Positions 21,712-32,121 of a stretch of DNA of 64,000 nt are shown here, piece by piece. The translations under genes were made by a program, and so were the position numbers. The stretch is from Lapidilactobacillus dextrinicus DSM 20335. Lineage in GTDB: Bacteria; Bacillota; Bacilli; Lactobacillales; Lactobacillaceae. Every line of letters starts with the position of its first letter. Positions within the stretch are counted from its first letter, which is position 1. The stretch is taken from the NCBI RefSeq assembly GCF_001436095.1, contig NZ_AYYK01000008.1:62295-126294 (forward strand), written 5' to 3'. A model generated the notes under the pieces. That model saw only the letters and a program-made list of their open reading frames with translations, had not been told where the DNA came from and searched no databases.

Positions 21712-24303
21712 ATGGCAGAATTTGAAGACCATCGCATTGAAACAGTTAATTTATCTAAGACAATGCGGGACTCATTTTTAGACTATGCAATGAGTGTTAT
21801 TGTCGCGCGAGCTTTGCCAGACGTACGTGATGGCTTAAAGCCCGTTCAACGTCGGATTTTATATGGTATGAACGAATTAGGCGTTACACCGGATAAGCCT
21901 TATAAAAAGTCAGCTCGTATTGTCGGCGATGTTATGGGTAAGTATCATCCCCATGGTGATTCTTCAATTTATGAAGGTATGGTACGAATGGCTCAAGATT
22001 TTAGTTACCGTTACCTTTTAGTTGATGGTCATGGTAACTTCGGGTCAGTTGATGGTGATGGTGCGGCTGCAATGCGTTATACCGAAGCAAGAATGAGCAA
22101 AATTGCCGTTGAAATGCTTCGAGATATTAATAAAGACACGATTGATTACCAACCTAACTATGACGGTACTGAACGAGAACCAGTTGTTTTACCAGCTCGT
22201 TTCCCTAATCTGTTGGTGAATGGTGCAACTGGTATTGCCGTTGGTATGACAACGAATATTCCACCTCATAATTTATCAGAAACCATTAGTGCATTACATT
22301 TATTGATGAATAATCCTGATGCAACAACTGCTGATTTGATGGAAGCACTCCCTGGTCCAGATTTCCCAACTGGTGGTATTGTCATGGGTAAGTCTGGTAT
22401 TCGTAAGGCTTATGAAACTGGTAAAGGAACCATTATTCTCCGTGCTAAAACAGAAGTGACGACTTTAAAAAATGGCCGTGAACGTATCATTGTTAGCGAA
22501 ATTCCTTATATGGTCAATAAAGCTAGATTGGTAGAACGAATTGCTGAATTAGCACGTGATAAACGAATTGACGGCATCGTTGATTTAACTGATGAATCCG
22601 ACCGTGAAGGTATGCGAATTGTCATTGATATTCGTCGCGATACTAGTGCGTCAGTCGTGTTGAACAATTTATATAAATTAACGTCAATGCAAACAACGTT
22701 TGGGTTTAATATGGTGGCAATCGTGAACGGTGCCCCTAAACAATTAAGTCTCAAAGAAATTTTGCAATATTATTTGGTTCACCAAGAAGAAGTGATTCGT
22801 CGACGGACAGAATTTGATCTTAAGAAGGCAAAAGCACGAGCTCATATTCTAGAAGGTTTAAGAATTGCTTTAGATCATATTGATGAAATTATTCGTATTA
22901 TTCGCGGTTCACAAACAGGTGAAGTTGCTAAGAATACTTTAATGAGTCAGTTCGCATTGAGTGATAAGCAAGCACAAGCAATCTTAGATATGCGTTTAGT
23001 TCGCTTAACTGGTTTGGAAAGAGATAAAATCGAAGCCGAATATAACGACTTAATGGCAACCATTGCTGATTTAGAAGATATTTTGGCACGTTCAGAACGC
23101 ATTGATCAAATTATCTATGAAGAATTATTAGAAATTCAAAAACGGTTTGGTGATGAACGACGGACAGAATTATTAGTTGGTGAAGAATTAAGTCTTGAAG
23201 ATGAAGATTTAATTGAAGAACAAGAAGTTATGATTGTCTTAACACATAATGGCTATGTTAAACGATTACCAGCTAATGAGTTTAAAGTTCAAAATCGTGG
23301 CGGTCGTGGTATTCAAGGCATGGGTGTCCATGATGATGACTTTATTGAACAGTTGATTTATACATCGACGCACGATACGCTGCTCTTCTTTACCAATACT
23401 GGTAAAGTCTATCGAGCTAAAGGCTACGAAATTCCAGAGTATGGTCGTACTGCTAAAGGTATTCCAATCATTAACTTATTGGGAATTGATACCGGAGAAA
23501 ATGTTGAGACTGTTATTAATATTCATGATGTTGATGACAATGATAGCTTGTTCTTTATTACTCGTTTAGGCACAGTTAAACGGACGACTGTTAGCGAATT
23601 TTCCAATATTCGGAGTAACGGTCTGCGCGCGTTGACGTTACGTGACGGTGATGAGTTAACGAATGTCTTGTTAACCGATGGCAAGCAAAACATTTTGATT
23701 GGTACTCACCTAGGTTATGCAGTTTCCTTTAACGAAGAAACTGTACGCTCAATGGGACGAACTGCTGCTGGCGTTCGTGGTATTCGTTTACGTGAAGAAG
23801 ACTACGTCATTGGTTCAGCTATTTTAACGGCTGATCAAGAGATCCTAACGATTTCTGAGAACGGTTATGGTAAACGAACAGCGGTTAGCGAATATCCAAT
23901 TAAAGGTCGCGGTGGTAAAGGTATCAAGACTGCCAATATCACTGAGAAAAATGGACCTTTAGCAGGCTTAGTTGCAGTTGATGGCAGTGAAGATTTAATG
24001 TTGATCACAACAGAGGGTGTCCTCATTCGCTTCCCAGTTCAAAATGTTTCCCAAACTGGACGAGCAACATTAGGTGTACGGTTGATTAAAGTTGATCATG
24101 GCGCTAAGGTAGCCACCTTAGCAAAAGTTGATCATGAAGACCCCGAAGCTAGTGAGTCAACTGCTCAAAATGCAACGGTTGAGACTAATACTGAAGCTAG
24201 TGAACAAACATTGCCTAAAGATGTTGAAGCATTAGTTGATCGTGCCGAATCTGCTGATCAAGATTTTTCAGAGACAGATAATTCTGACGATTCAGATAGA
24301 TAG
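21712..24303 (+). CDS. gyrA: DNA gyrase subunit A
   Basis: GyrA cuts and rejoins DNA in gyrase. The 863-aa protein shows the catalytic tyrosine Y123 in [10 protein letters not shown], the quinolone-resistance region HGDSSIYEG with serine 84 and glutamate 88 (the susceptible form), and a C-terminal beta-pinwheel with GyrA boxes such as [11 protein letters not shown] low-complexity acidic tail of about 55 residues ends the protein. It follows gyrB by 20 bases with GGGGAG as ribosome binding site. Confidence 0.98.
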   Translation: MAEFEDHRIETVNLSKTMRDSFLDYAMSVIVARALPDVRDGLKPVQRRILYGMNELGVTPDKPYKKSARIVGDVMGKYHPHGDSSIYEGMVRMAQDFSYRYLLVDGHGNFGSVDGDGAAAMRYTEARMSKIAVEMLRDINKDTIDYQPNYDGTEREPVVLPARFPNLLVNGATGIAVGMTTNIPPHNLSETISALHLLMNNPDATTADLMEALPGPDFPTGGIVMGKSGIRKAYETGKGTIILRAKTEVTTLKNGRERIIVSEIPYMVNKARLVERIAELARDKRIDGIVDLTDESDREGMRIVIDIRRDTSASVVLNNLYKLTSMQTTFGFNMVAIVNGAPKQLSLKEILQYYLVHQEEVIRRRTEFDLKKAKARAHILEGLRIALDHIDEIIRIIRGSQTGEVAKNTLMSQFALSDKQAQAILDMRLVRLTGLERDKIEAEYNDLMATIADLEDILARSERIDQIIYEELLEIQKRFGDERRTELLVGEELSLEDEDLIEEQEVMIVLTHNGYVKRLPANEFKVQNRGGRGIQGMGVHDDDFIEQLIYTSTHDTLLFFTNTGKVYRAKGYEIPEYGRTAKGIPIINLLGIDTGENVETVINIHDVDDNDSLFFITRLGTVKRTTVSEFSNIRSNGLRALTLRDGDELTNVLLTDGKQNILIGTHLGYAVSFNEETVRSMGRTAAGVRGIRLREEDYVIGSAILTADQEILTISENGYGKRTAVSEYPIKGRGGKGIKTANITEKNGPLAGLVAVDGSEDLMLITTEGVLIRFPVQNVSQTGRATLGVRLIKVDHGAKVATLAKVDHEDPEASESTAQNATVETNTEASEQTLPKDVEALVDRAESADQDFSETDNSDDSDR

Positions 24304-24397
24304 TTAAGTTATTAGCGAAAAGCAAATAAATCGTTTTGACGTATTTAAAAATGTAGCCAAATCTATGTTACTTTTTAAAGTCGGAATGATTTTTTTG

Positions 24398-24426
24398 TTG
24401 TTTAAATATCTTATCTATGCTAAACT
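24398..24426 (+). promoter_or_regulatory. Promoter of rpsF-ssb-rpsR
   Basis: TTGTTT (24398-24403), a 17-base spacer, then an extended -10 TGC TAAACT (24418-24426). It lies in the 206-base gap between gyrA and rpsF. Confidence 0.6.
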
Positions 24427-24441
24427 ACTAGTTTGTGAGCA

Positions 24442-24490
24442 GACTATTTGTTGCTTACTCCTTGTTCTTAGTAGATAAGAACCAATAGTC
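24442..24490 (+). ncRNA. Structured leader of rpsF (candidate S6:S18 autoregulatory site)
   Basis: Outer stem GACTATT (24442-24448) / AATAGTC (24484-24490) encloses a 7-bp hairpin GTTCTTA (24464-24470) / TAAGAAC (24476-24482). A 15-base internal loop on the 5' side faces a single base on the 3' side. S6:S18-binding leaders before rpsF are known as a stem with an asymmetric loop and a hairpin; the general shape fits, but I did not find the expected CCG in the loop. It ends right before the AAGGAGG ribosome binding site. Confidence 0.6.
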
Positions 24491-24509
24491 CATAAGGAGG
24501 TGTAAAACC

Positions 24510-24812
24510 ATGGCAGAAACATTTTACGAAGTTACTTATATCATTAAGCCAGATCTTGACGAAGAGTCAAAAGCTACTTTGATCAAGCATTATGACGAAA
24601 TTTTAGGTGCTGATGGTGCTGAAGTGGTTGATTCTAAAGATTGGTCTAAGCGTCGTCTCGCTTATGAAATCTCGAATTACCGCGAAGGTATCTATCATAT
24701 TGTTAACGTAAAAGCCGATAACTCAAAAGCTATCGACGAATTTGATCGTCTTTCAAAGATTGACACATCTGTTTTACGTAGCATGATCGTTAAACGCGAT
24801 GATAAAAACTAA
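24510..24812 (+). CDS. rpsF: 30S ribosomal protein S6
   Basis: S6 binds 16S rRNA together with S18 in the platform of the small subunit. The 100-aa product ([18 protein letters not shown]..., with [13 protein letters not shown]) is a clear S6. AAGGAGG precedes ATG, and a structured leader lies directly upstream. It is first of the conserved rpsF-ssb-rpsR operon, 28 bases before ssb. Confidence 0.98.
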   Translation: MAETFYEVTYIIKPDLDEESKATLIKHYDEILGADGAEVVDSKDWSKRRLAYEISNYREGIYHIVNVKADNSKAIDEFDRLSKIDTSVLRSMIVKRDDKN

Positions 24813-24840
24813 TTTTTTCAATTTGAAAGGGGATTTTTAA

Positions 24841-25338
24841 ATGATTAATCGTGTAGTACTTGTTGGCCGACTTACAAAGGACGTTGATTTGCGTTACACC
24901 GGTAGTGGCGCTGCTGTTGCATCCTTCACTATTGCAGTTAATCGTCAATTTACAAATGCCCAAGGTGATCGCGAAGCTGATTTTATTCAATGTGTGATTT
25001 GGCGTAAAGCAGCTGAAAACTTCAAGAACTTTACTCATAAAGGTTCTTTAGTTGGTATTGATGGTCGTATTCAAACACGTAACTATGATAACCAACAAGG
25101 ACAACGTGTGTATGTGACTGAAGTTGTCGTTGATAACTTTTCATTATTGGAACCAAAGAGTAACAATGCTGGCTCAGGTCAGTCGATGAACTCTAATAAT
25201 TCTAATAATTATAGTCAATCAAATAATATGAATAATAGTTTTGGTAATCAGAATAACCAACAAAATTCTGTTGGTGAAGATCCTTTTGCTAATAATGGCG
25301 AACCTATTGATATTTCTGATGATGATTTACCATTCTAA
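24841..25338 (+). CDS. ssb: Single-stranded DNA-binding protein
   Basis: SSB coats single-stranded DNA and recruits repair and replication proteins. The 165-aa product has an N-terminal OB fold ([20 protein letters not shown], about 1-108), a flexible Asn/Ser/Gln-rich linker (about 115-150), and the conserved acidic tip DDDLPF that binds partners. AAGGGGA ribosome binding site. It sits between rpsF and rpsR as in other Firmicutes. Confidence 0.98.
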   Translation: MINRVVLVGRLTKDVDLRYTGSGAAVASFTIAVNRQFTNAQGDREADFIQCVIWRKAAENFKNFTHKGSLVGIDGRIQTRNYDNQQGQRVYVTEVVVDNFSLLEPKSNNAGSGQSMNSNNSNNYSQSNNMNNSFGNQNNQQNSVGEDPFANNGEPIDISDDDLPF

Positions 25339-25376
25339 TTGAAAATTCGAAATAACGCTTGAGAGGAGGAATTCAC

Positions 25377-25613
25377 ATGGCTCAACAACGTCGTGGCGGC
25401 CGTCGTCGTCGTAAAGTCGATTTTATCGCTGCTAATCACATCGAATACATCGATTACAAAGACACTGAATTGTTGAAACGTTTTATCTCAGAACGAGGTA
25501 AAATTTTACCACGCCGAGTAACTGGTACTAGCGCTAAGAACCAACGCAAGTTAACCGTTGCTATCAAGCGTGCACGTATTATGGCCTTATTACCATTTGT
25601 TGGTGAAGACTAA
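25377..25613 (+). CDS. rpsR: 30S ribosomal protein S18
   Basis: The 78-aa basic product begins [16 protein letters not shown] and contains the S18 core ([40 protein letters not shown]). ATG 25377 is chosen because GAGAGGAGG sits right before it; the in-frame TTG at 25359 lies upstream of that site. It closes the operon, with a terminator at 25625-25655. Confidence 0.98.
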   Translation: MAQQRRGGRRRRKVDFIAANHIEYIDYKDTELLKRFISERGKILPRRVTGTSAKNQRKLTVAIKRARIMALLPFVGED

Positions 25614-25624
25614 AAAGTAAATGT

Positions 25625-25655
25625 AAAAAGAGTCGCAATTATGCGGCTCTTTTTT
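25625..25655 (+). terminator. Terminator after rpsR
   Basis: Stem AGAGTCGCA (25629-25637) / TGCGGCTCT (25642-25650), 4-base loop, followed by T tract. Confidence 0.9.
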
Positions 25656-25940
25656 GTATGTTGCCCAAAAATTACTTATTAAGAATTTAAGCCATGCTGA
25701 CAGCTTAATTTAATCAATAATGGGTAAAGATACTAGCCATTAGCTCAACTTGTTAGAAATCAAATTAAGGCGCTAATAAGCCCGTGGTACAGTTAAAAGA
25801 AATAGTAAGAGGGCAAATAGTTAGCACCAGAGAATCATGGTTATTTCTAAAGAATTTTATAAGCTTTTATGGTAAAATAGGCACAAGTAACGGTTTAATA
25901 AAGATTAGTAATTATCTTATTAATAAGTTTAAGGAGTATT
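25656..25940 (+). other. Non-coding gap before gdpP
   Basis: This AT-rich gap must hold the gdpP promoter; TGGTAAAAT near 25870-25878 looks like an extended -10. AAGGAG at 25930-25935 is the gdpP ribosome binding site. A 64-codon frame (25784-25978) overlaps the gdpP start and looks spurious. I see no clear RNA fold or repeat. Confidence 0.4.
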
Positions 25941-27959
25941 ATGAAAAAAATAATAAGTTGGTTTCGCGAAAAATTTAGAATTCCAACTTTCTTTGCCGAT
26001 ATTCAATTAAGAATCATTGCTCTGACAGTTGTAGGAATTGCGATACTAGCAAGTGCGGTTGCATTAATTATTATGCCAATTTTTGGGATTATCTTTCTTG
26101 TAGCCATGATTTTATTAGTTGGTGTTATTTTTTATGGATTTGAAGTTATTTTTAAGAACACCAATAAATATGTTTCAGACTTATCTTATCGTATTAAGCA
26201 AGGTGAGCAGTCAGCCTTAATTCAAATGCCAATTGGTATCATGCTTTTTGATCAAGAGAGTGAGATTCAGTGGGTTAATCCAACGTTTCAGGATTATCTA
26301 GGCGATCAACAAGTTTTAGGTAAAAAAATTCGTGATATCGATGATAATTTAGCTAAAATGATTGATCAACATAAAGATGATGAAAAAACTCAAGTGATTG
26401 ATTGGAATGGACGCAAATTTGAAATTACCGTCCAAGAAAAAGTTGGCGCCTTATACCTGTTAGATGTAACGCGTTCAGCTAATATTGAACAGCGATTTAA
26501 TGATCAACAAATCGTCATTGGTCAGATTTTTATTGATAATTATGATGAAATTACGCAAACAATGGACGATCAAGGTGTTTCTAATCTTAGTAATTATTTG
26601 ACTAATCGCCTATCAGATTGGGCTAGTGATTATCAAATGTTTTTAAAACGCGTTGATGAAGATCATTTCTTTGTGCTGGCTTACGCTAAAGCTTTAGCTA
26701 AAGCAGAAGCCAATAAATTCCAAATTCTGGATAAGATTCGTGAAGATACCTCAGTTCAGAACTTTCCCGTTACGCTCAGTGTTGGCTTTGCATATGGGAG
26801 TGATGATTTAGCTGAGTTGGCTATTACTTCTCAAAGTAATTTAGATCTGGCCTTGGGCCGAGGTGGCGATCAAGTAGTTGTGAGAGCTAAAGGTCAACAA
26901 GCTCATTTCTATGGTGGCAAGACGAATCCAATGGAGAAGCGTACGCGAGTTAGAGCGCGAATGATTAGTCAAGCGCTACAAGGATTATTTGCTTCAGCAA
27001 ATGATATTTTTGTAATGGGACATAATCATCCAGATATGGATGCTGTTGGTGCTTCATTAGGCATTCGTCGTATTGCTCAGATGAACGGAATTAAATGCCA
27101 TATTGTCTTAGATCAGAACTCGATTCATACGGATGTACAAAGATTAGTAGATGATATTAAAGACTATCCAGAAATTTATCAAAGCGTCGTTACGCCAGAA
27201 CAAGCATTAGAGATGGCCAGCAGCGATAGTATGTTGATTATGGTAGATCACTCTAAACCATCTATTTCAATCAGCTCATCGTTGTATGACAAGCTTAAAC
27301 AGCGTGTTGTGATCATTGATCATCATCGACGTGGTGAAGAATTTCCAGAAAATCCGATGCTAACATACATTGAGCCTTATGCTTCATCAACGTGCGAACT
27401 AATTGCCGAGATATTTGAATATCAACCAACTGATGTTGAACCTCTTAACAAAATTGAAGCGACAGCTATGTTGGCTGGAATTTCTGTTGATACACAGTCA
27501 TTTTCACAACGAACCGGCACTCGTACTTTTGATGCTGCAAGTTACTTACGTTCAGTTGGGGCTAATAATGGCATGGTTCAGCAACTATTAAAAGAAAATG
27601 CTGATGAATTTATTCAACGTAATCATTTAATAGATAATTTAGAAATGGTGACAAGTAACGTTGCTATTGCATTAGGTGAAGAAAAGCAAAAATATGATCC
27701 AGTAATAGCTGCTCAGGCGGCTGACACTATGCTAAAATTATCAGGTATTGATGCGTCTTTTGTTATTAGTCGTCGCTCGGATGATATAATTGGTATTTCA
27801 GCGCGAAGCCTTGGCAAGATTAATGTTCAGGTTGTGATGGAAAAAATGGGTGGTGGTGGTCATTTATCAAATGCTGCAACCCAATTGAAAGACACAACAA
27901 TTGCGAAAGCTAAACAACAATTAGTTAGTATTTTAGACGAGATACAAGATGATCAATAA
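25941..27959 (+). CDS. gdpP: Cyclic-di-AMP phosphodiesterase GdpP
   Basis: GdpP degrades the signal c-di-AMP, which controls potassium, osmolyte and cell-wall balance. The 672-aa membrane protein has two N-terminal membrane helices (about 20-75), a PAS-like domain, a degenerate GGDEF domain, and a DHH/DHHA1 catalytic domain with [29 protein letters not shown] and the late GGGHLSNAA motif. AAGGAG precedes ATG. It is followed by rplI and dnaB, a conserved group in Firmicutes. Confidence 0.96.
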   Translation: MKKIISWFREKFRIPTFFADIQLRIIALTVVGIAILASAVALIIMPIFGIIFLVAMILLVGVIFYGFEVIFKNTNKYVSDLSYRIKQGEQSALIQMPIGIMLFDQESEIQWVNPTFQDYLGDQQVLGKKIRDIDDNLAKMIDQHKDDEKTQVIDWNGRKFEITVQEKVGALYLLDVTRSANIEQRFNDQQIVIGQIFIDNYDEITQTMDDQGVSNLSNYLTNRLSDWASDYQMFLKRVDEDHFFVLAYAKALAKAEANKFQILDKIREDTSVQNFPVTLSVGFAYGSDDLAELAITSQSNLDLALGRGGDQVVVRAKGQQAHFYGGKTNPMEKRTRVRARMISQALQGLFASANDIFVMGHNHPDMDAVGASLGIRRIAQMNGIKCHIVLDQNSIHTDVQRLVDDIKDYPEIYQSVVTPEQALEMASSDSMLIMVDHSKPSISISSSLYDKLKQRVVIIDHHRRGEEFPENPMLTYIEPYASSTCELIAEIFEYQPTDVEPLNKIEATAMLAGISVDTQSFSQRTGTRTFDAASYLRSVGANNGMVQQLLKENADEFIQRNHLIDNLEMVTSNVAIALGEEKQKYDPVIAAQAADTMLKLSGIDASFVISRRSDDIIGISARSLGKINVQVVMEKMGGGGHLSNAATQLKDTTIAKAKQQLVSILDEIQDDQ

Positions 27960-27988
27960 ACTCAGAGTTCCTTAGGAGGTATTTATTC

Positions 27989-28441
27989 ATGAAAGTTATT
28001 TTTCTAGAAGATGTCCGTGGTAAAGGCAAACGTGGCCAAGTTAAGGAAGTTCCTGACGGTTATGCGCGTAATTTTTTGATTAAGAATGGTAAAGCTGAGT
28101 TAGCTACGAAACAGGCGATCAGTCATTTAGAGGCACAACAAAAGGCTGAAGCTAAAATAGCTGCTAACGAAAAAGCTGCTGCTAAGCAAATTAAAGAACA
28201 ACTTGAAGATGACAAAACTGTTGTCTCAATTAAATCAAAAGCGGGTTCTGATAGTCGTTTATTTGGTTCAGTTCCTAGTAAACAAATTGTGACAGCACTT
28301 GAAGATCAATTTGGTATTAAACTTGATAAACGTAAGTTGTCTTTATCAGAACCAATTAAGACTTTAGGTTATACCAATGTTCCAGTTAAACTTTATAATG
28401 GCGTTAACGCGGTTATTCGAGTTCATATTACCGCAGAATAG
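27989..28441 (+). CDS. rplI: 50S ribosomal protein L9
   Basis: L9 binds 23S rRNA and reaches across ribosomes with its long helix. The 150-aa product ([20 protein letters not shown], then the connecting helix rich in K/A/E, and the C-terminal [19 protein letters not shown]) is typical. AGGAGG ribosome binding site. It lies 29 bases after gdpP and before a terminator, so dnaB is expressed separately or by read-through. Confidence 0.97.
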   Translation: MKVIFLEDVRGKGKRGQVKEVPDGYARNFLIKNGKAELATKQAISHLEAQQKAEAKIAANEKAAAKQIKEQLEDDKTVVSIKSKAGSDSRLFGSVPSKQIVTALEDQFGIKLDKRKLSLSEPIKTLGYTNVPVKLYNGVNAVIRVHITAE

Positions 28442-28455
28442 AATAGGATTTTTTT

Positions 28456-28486
28456 AAGTTTGGCATTATTTAGTGCCAAACTTTTT
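28456..28486 (+). terminator. Terminator after rplI
   Basis: Nine-base stem AGTTTGGCA (28457-28465) / TGCCAAACT (28474-28482) and a short T run. Confidence 0.8.
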
Positions 28487-28519
28487 ACTAGTTTCATGTA
28501 TTTAGGCTGAGAGGTTATA

Positions 28520-29914
28520 ATGGATAATTTACAAAATCAATTGCCACCACATAGTGAAGAGGCTGAGCAAGCAGTCTTAGGTTCTATCTTTTTAAGACCA
28601 GATGCTATTGTAGATGCAATGGAATATTTAGTACCCGAAGATTTTTACCGGCGCGCTCATCAAATAATTTTTCAGGCAATGATTAATATTAGTGACCGTC
28701 AAGATGCAATTGATGTTGTAACAATACGTAGTGAATTAGAAAGTCATCATCAATTTGAGGATGTTGGTGGTGCGGCGTATATTGCAGAGTTAGCGTCAAA
28801 TACGCCATCATATCGCAATGTCGGTTACTATGCTAAAATTGTTGAGGAAAAATCAATGTTGCGGCGACTAATTGGCACAGCGACTCATATTGTCAATGAA
28901 AGTTATCAGCAAGATGAAGATGCAACAACAATACTTGATAATGCTGAAAAGCAGATCATGGATGTTAGCCAAAATCGTAATCGTAACGGATTTAAACAAA
29001 TTAGTGATGTTTTGTTAGAATCAATGGCCAATATTGATGAGTTAACCAAACAAGACAGCACTATTACAGGTTTATCGACAGGATATGCTGATTTAGATCG
29101 AATTACTGCTGGTTTGCATGAAGACGAATTAATTATCCTAGCGGCGCGTCCTGGTGTTGGTAAGACGGCCTTCGCGTTAAATATTGCTCAGAATATTGGT
29201 ACTAAAAATGAAGATGTTTCGATTGCTATTTTTAGCTTAGAAATGGGTGCTGAACAATTAGTTAATCGAATGATCTGTGCTGAAGGAAATATTGAATCTA
29301 ATCATTTACGGACTGGTCAATTGACAGATGAAGAATGGGACCATTTAATGGTAGCCATGGCTAGTTTATCTAAAGCAAAAATCTATATTGATGATACACC
29401 AGGTGTAAAGATGGCTGAAATTCGAGCTAAATGTCGTCGTTTGCAACAAGAGCAGAAAAATTTAGGGTTAATTGTGATTGACTATCTACAATTAATTGAA
29501 GGTAGCGGCCAAGAAAATCGCCAACAAGAAGTATCAGCAATTTCTAGACAATTAAAGATGTTGGCTAAAGAATTACATGTTCCGGTTATTGCCTTATCTC
29601 AATTATCTCGTGGCGTTGAGCAACGTCAAGACAAGCGGCCAGTTTTATCAGATATTCGTGAATCTGGTTCTATTGAACAAGATGCCGATATTGTCGCCTT
29701 TTTATATCGTGAAGATTATTATCGTTCCGAAGATGAAGATGACGATACTGGTTCTGCTCCTGCACAATCAAGTGATGATGATCAAAATGTTGGTCCTGTA
29801 GAAGTTATTATTGAGAAAAACCGGGCAGGTGCTCGCGGTACGGTACAGTTATTATTTGTTAAATCGTATAATAAATTTGCATCAGTTTCGAATCGGGACA
29901 TGATGCCCCAATAG
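28520..29914 (+). CDS. dnaB: Replicative DNA helicase DnaB (DnaC of Bacillus)
   Basis: The hexameric helicase that unwinds DNA at the replication fork. The 464-aa protein has the N-terminal helical domain (LPPHSEEAEQAVLGSIF), and a RecA-like core with Walker A ARPGVGKTA, IFSLEMGAEQL, and VIDYLQLI as Walker B. An acidic D/E/S-rich insert lies near residues 400-420, before the conserved EVIIEKNRAGARGT; this insert is longer than in many relatives. No intein is present. The ribosome binding site is GAGAGG. Confidence 0.97.
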   Translation: MDNLQNQLPPHSEEAEQAVLGSIFLRPDAIVDAMEYLVPEDFYRRAHQIIFQAMINISDRQDAIDVVTIRSELESHHQFEDVGGAAYIAELASNTPSYRNVGYYAKIVEEKSMLRRLIGTATHIVNESYQQDEDATTILDNAEKQIMDVSQNRNRNGFKQISDVLLESMANIDELTKQDSTITGLSTGYADLDRITAGLHEDELIILAARPGVGKTAFALNIAQNIGTKNEDVSIAIFSLEMGAEQLVNRMICAEGNIESNHLRTGQLTDEEWDHLMVAMASLSKAKIYIDDTPGVKMAEIRAKCRRLQQEQKNLGLIVIDYLQLIEGSGQENRQQEVSAISRQLKMLAKELHVPVIALSQLSRGVEQRQDKRPVLSDIRESGSIEQDADIVAFLYREDYYRSEDEDDDTGSAPAQSSDDDQNVGPVEVIIEKNRAGARGTVQLLFVKSYNKFASVSNRDMMPQ

Positions 29915-29918
29915 TTCT

Positions 29919-29934
29919 TATTTCCCGGGAAATA
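29919..29934. promoter_or_regulatory. Exact Noc-binding site
   Basis: TATTTCCCGGGAAATA is identical to the 16-bp Noc-binding sequence of B. subtilis. It lies in the centre of a perfect 24-bp palindrome (29915-29938) between the dnaB stop and its terminator, about 14.5 kb right of dnaA. Confidence 0.85.
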
Positions 29935-29936
29935 AG

Positions 29937-29978
29937 AAAACCACAAAAGATGATTGTACGTCTTTTATGGTTTTTTTT
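29937..29978 (+). terminator. Terminator after dnaB
   Basis: Stem AAAACCACAAAAGATG / CGTCTTTTATGGTTTT with two mismatches (29937-29952 / 29959-29974), then a run of T. Confidence 0.8.
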
Positions 29979-30076
29979 TATTTATATAATGATAATATTT
30001 TTTTAAACATTGAAAATAAGAACTATTAATGATAGAATCCTTCATGTAGTTAACAATTTTAAAAGGTGGCAATCAA

Positions 30077-31378
30077 ATGTCAGGAACAGTTGTAGTAGGT
30101 ATGCAGTGGGGCGACGAAGGAAAAGGCAAAATTACAGACTTTTTAAGTCGAGATGCCGATGTTGTAACACGTTATCAAGGCGGCGACAACGCAGGACATA
30201 CAATTAAGCAAAATGGACAAACTTATCACTTAAGAACAATTCCATCCGGAATTTTACATGCTGATAAGACTTGTGTCTTGGGGAATGGAATTGTACTCAA
30301 TCCTAAGTCACTCGTTGCCGAAATTACTCGTCTTCATGAAGCTGGTGTGAGCACGGCCAACTTGGTGATTTCAGATCGTGCCCATATTATCTTGCCATAT
30401 CATATTGCTTTAGATAAGGCTCAAGAAAATTATCGTGATGACAATAAAATCGGTACCACTAATCGAGGAATTGGTCCTGCTTATACCGATAAAGCTGAAC
30501 GTTCTGGTATTCGAATGGTTGATTTGTTAGATAAAGATACTTTTGCCAAAAAATTAGCAACGAATTTAAAATTTAAAAATGAATTATTAACAAAAATTTA
30601 CCAACAACCAGCATTAGATTACGATGAAATATTTAATGAATTCTACGATTATGGCCAACAGTTAAAAGATTATGTTGTTGATAGTAGTGAATTATTAAAT
30701 GCTCGCATTGATAAAAATGAGAATCTACTTTTTGAAGGTGCACAGGGAATTATGCTAGATCTTGATCACGGTACTTATCCATATGTAACGTCTTCTAATC
30801 CTGCTGGTGGCGTTTCTGTCGGTGCTGGCATAGGACCTCAAGCCATCACTCATGTTGTTGGTGTTGCCAAAGCGTATACATCAAGAGTAGGTGATGGCCC
30901 ATTCCCAACAGAGCAATCAAATGAAGTTGGTGAATATCTTCGTGATGCAGGTCATGAATATGGCGTTGTTACTAAACGCCCACGACGCATTGGTTGGTTG
31001 GATGCGGTCGTTTTAAACCATTCACGTAAAGTAGCTGGTGTTACCGAATTATGTTTAAATTCAATTGATGTTTTAACTGGATTAGAAACAGTTAAAATTT
31101 GTGTTGCTTATGAACTTCACGGCAAGCGTATTGATTACTATCCAGCAAGTTTTAAAGATATTGCCGATTGCACACCGATTTATGAAGAATTGCCTGGATG
31201 GAATGAAGATATTACGCAAGCAAAAGAAATTTCAGAGTTACCAATTAATGCACAAAATTATATTCAACGTGTTTCAGAACTAGTTAAATTACCACTTGCT
31301 ACTTTTTCCGTTGGGCCCGATCGTGAACAAACGATTGTATTAAAAAATGTTTGGCAACAACCTGCCTACAATAAGTAA
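30077..31378 (+). CDS. purA: Adenylosuccinate synthetase
   Basis: PurA joins IMP and aspartate with GTP in AMP synthesis. The 433-aa product has the N-terminal GTP loop [11 protein letters not shown] (about 8-18), the IMP-binding [14 protein letters not shown] and the late VGPDRxQTI motif. AAAGGTGG ribosome binding site. It stands alone between two terminators; purB is not in the window. Confidence 0.97.
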   Translation: MSGTVVVGMQWGDEGKGKITDFLSRDADVVTRYQGGDNAGHTIKQNGQTYHLRTIPSGILHADKTCVLGNGIVLNPKSLVAEITRLHEAGVSTANLVISDRAHIILPYHIALDKAQENYRDDNKIGTTNRGIGPAYTDKAERSGIRMVDLLDKDTFAKKLATNLKFKNELLTKIYQQPALDYDEIFNEFYDYGQQLKDYVVDSSELLNARIDKNENLLFEGAQGIMLDLDHGTYPYVTSSNPAGGVSVGAGIGPQAITHVVGVAKAYTSRVGDGPFPTEQSNEVGEYLRDAGHEYGVVTKRPRRIGWLDAVVLNHSRKVAGVTELCLNSIDVLTGLETVKICVAYELHGKRIDYYPASFKDIADCTPIYEELPGWNEDITQAKEISELPINAQNYIQRVSELVKLPLATFSVGPDREQTIVLKNVWQQPAYNK

Positions 31379-31385
31379 GCTAAAG

Positions 31386-31418
31386 AAAAACCTTGGTCGA
31401 TTCGACCAAGGTTTTTTT
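31386..31418 (+). terminator. Terminator after purA
   Basis: Near-perfect dyad ACCTTGGTCGA / TCGACCAAGGT (31390-31412) flanked by A and T runs; it could act in both directions. Confidence 0.9.
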
Positions 31419-31431
31419 GTTTATAAAAAAA

Positions 31432-31484
31432 GAGAACGCAAGATTGTTTTCAAAACGTATAATACGCCAGCAATCTTCGTTCTC
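31432..31484. repeat. Large imperfect inverted repeat, possible mobile-element relic
   Basis: GAGAACG-c-AAGATTG (31432-31446) pairs with CAATCTTCGTTCTC (31471-31484), a 14-bp stem with one bulged base. The 24-base loop holds two smaller palindromes (GTTTTCAAAAC and CGTATAATACG). There is no T run after the stem, so it is not a standard terminator. It lies 13 bases after the purA terminator, in a zone with two broken genes, and may be an end of an insertion element that has been lost. Confidence 0.5.
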
Positions 31485-31694
31485 ATGGGTTTGGCACCGT
31501 CAATTATTATAACATATTAGATAGTAAAGTGTGTATTTTTCGATAATAAATAAAATAGAATTTAGTAGCGTCTTTCAGAGAAAATTAAAGCTACTTGGTG
31601 TAGTTTAATTATCAGCTATTTTATAATTGGCTATGGTACGATGAAATCGAATAAATATTGTTGATTTTTTCGTAGACATTAGGGAGTGTGGTGA

Positions 31695-32020
31695 ATGAAA
31701 AATTCAATGTTGCACGTTGTTGTAGACCGTCAAATTGGCTATTTTGATGATAAACATGCCCATATCCAATCAATTATGGTTATTTACCCAACATATTAGG
31801 CAGCGATAATGAACCTCAAGATGTATATATTATTTCCGAGGAAATAATATCACCTATATCCGTATTTGATGGTAAATTAATTGCGATTATTCATCGAGAA
31901 GACGATATTGAAGATAAGTGGGTTGTTACTACGCCACATGAAAGTTTTACTGCTAAAGAAATTGCTGACAAGGTAAAATTTATGGAGCAGTACTTCAATA
32001 GTATAATTGAGCTTTTGTAA
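31695..32020 (+). pseudogene. Inorganic-pyrophosphatase-like gene, frameshifted
   Basis: The first frame gives MKNSMLHVVVDRQIGYFDDK. After one lost base near 31760-31765 the second frame gives PYPINYGYLPN and then SDNEPQDVYIISEE and a C-terminus ending NSIIELL. Joined, the two parts form a small (about 108-aa) member of the soluble inorganic pyrophosphatase-like family seen in lactobacilli: DxPIGY start, YPINYGYxP, QDVYIISE and EDKWVV are its landmarks. The break removes about 70 percent of the protein, so it is inactive unless the frame is corrected or the base is a sequencing error. A Noc-type site is embedded in it. Confidence 0.75.
31831..31846. promoter_or_regulatory. Noc-binding-type palindrome inside the pseudogene
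   Basis: TATTTCCGAGGAAATA matches the Noc-binding sequence except for the two central bases. Perfect arms extend to 11 bp each (31827-31850). It overlaps codons for YIISEEI of the broken pyrophosphatase-like gene. Confidence 0.6.
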
Positions 32021-32048
32021 GGCACTTTTATATTATTATCTCCTTAAA

Positions 32049-32064
32049 AGTTTCATGTGAAACG
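32049..32064. promoter_or_regulatory. parS-like site 1
   Basis: The 14-bp core GTTTCATGTGAAAC at 32050-32063 differs at one base from the parS core GTTTCACGTGAAAC. It lies in a non-coding gap about 16.6 kb right of dnaA, where ParB sites are expected. Confidence 0.85.
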
Positions 32065-32121
32065 TCATTTTATATATAGAGATTTAATCTGAACGCATTC
32101 TGTTGAAAAGGGGAAAACAAC

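Noticed and set aside
25961-25973. TTTCGCGAAA palindrome at the gdpP start
   Set aside because: It shares only part of the parS or Noc patterns and is explained by codons of the gene.
25784-25978. 64-codon frame before gdpP
   Set aside because: It overlaps the gdpP start by 38 bases, has no proper ribosome binding site and shows no recognisable sequence; it is most likely chance.
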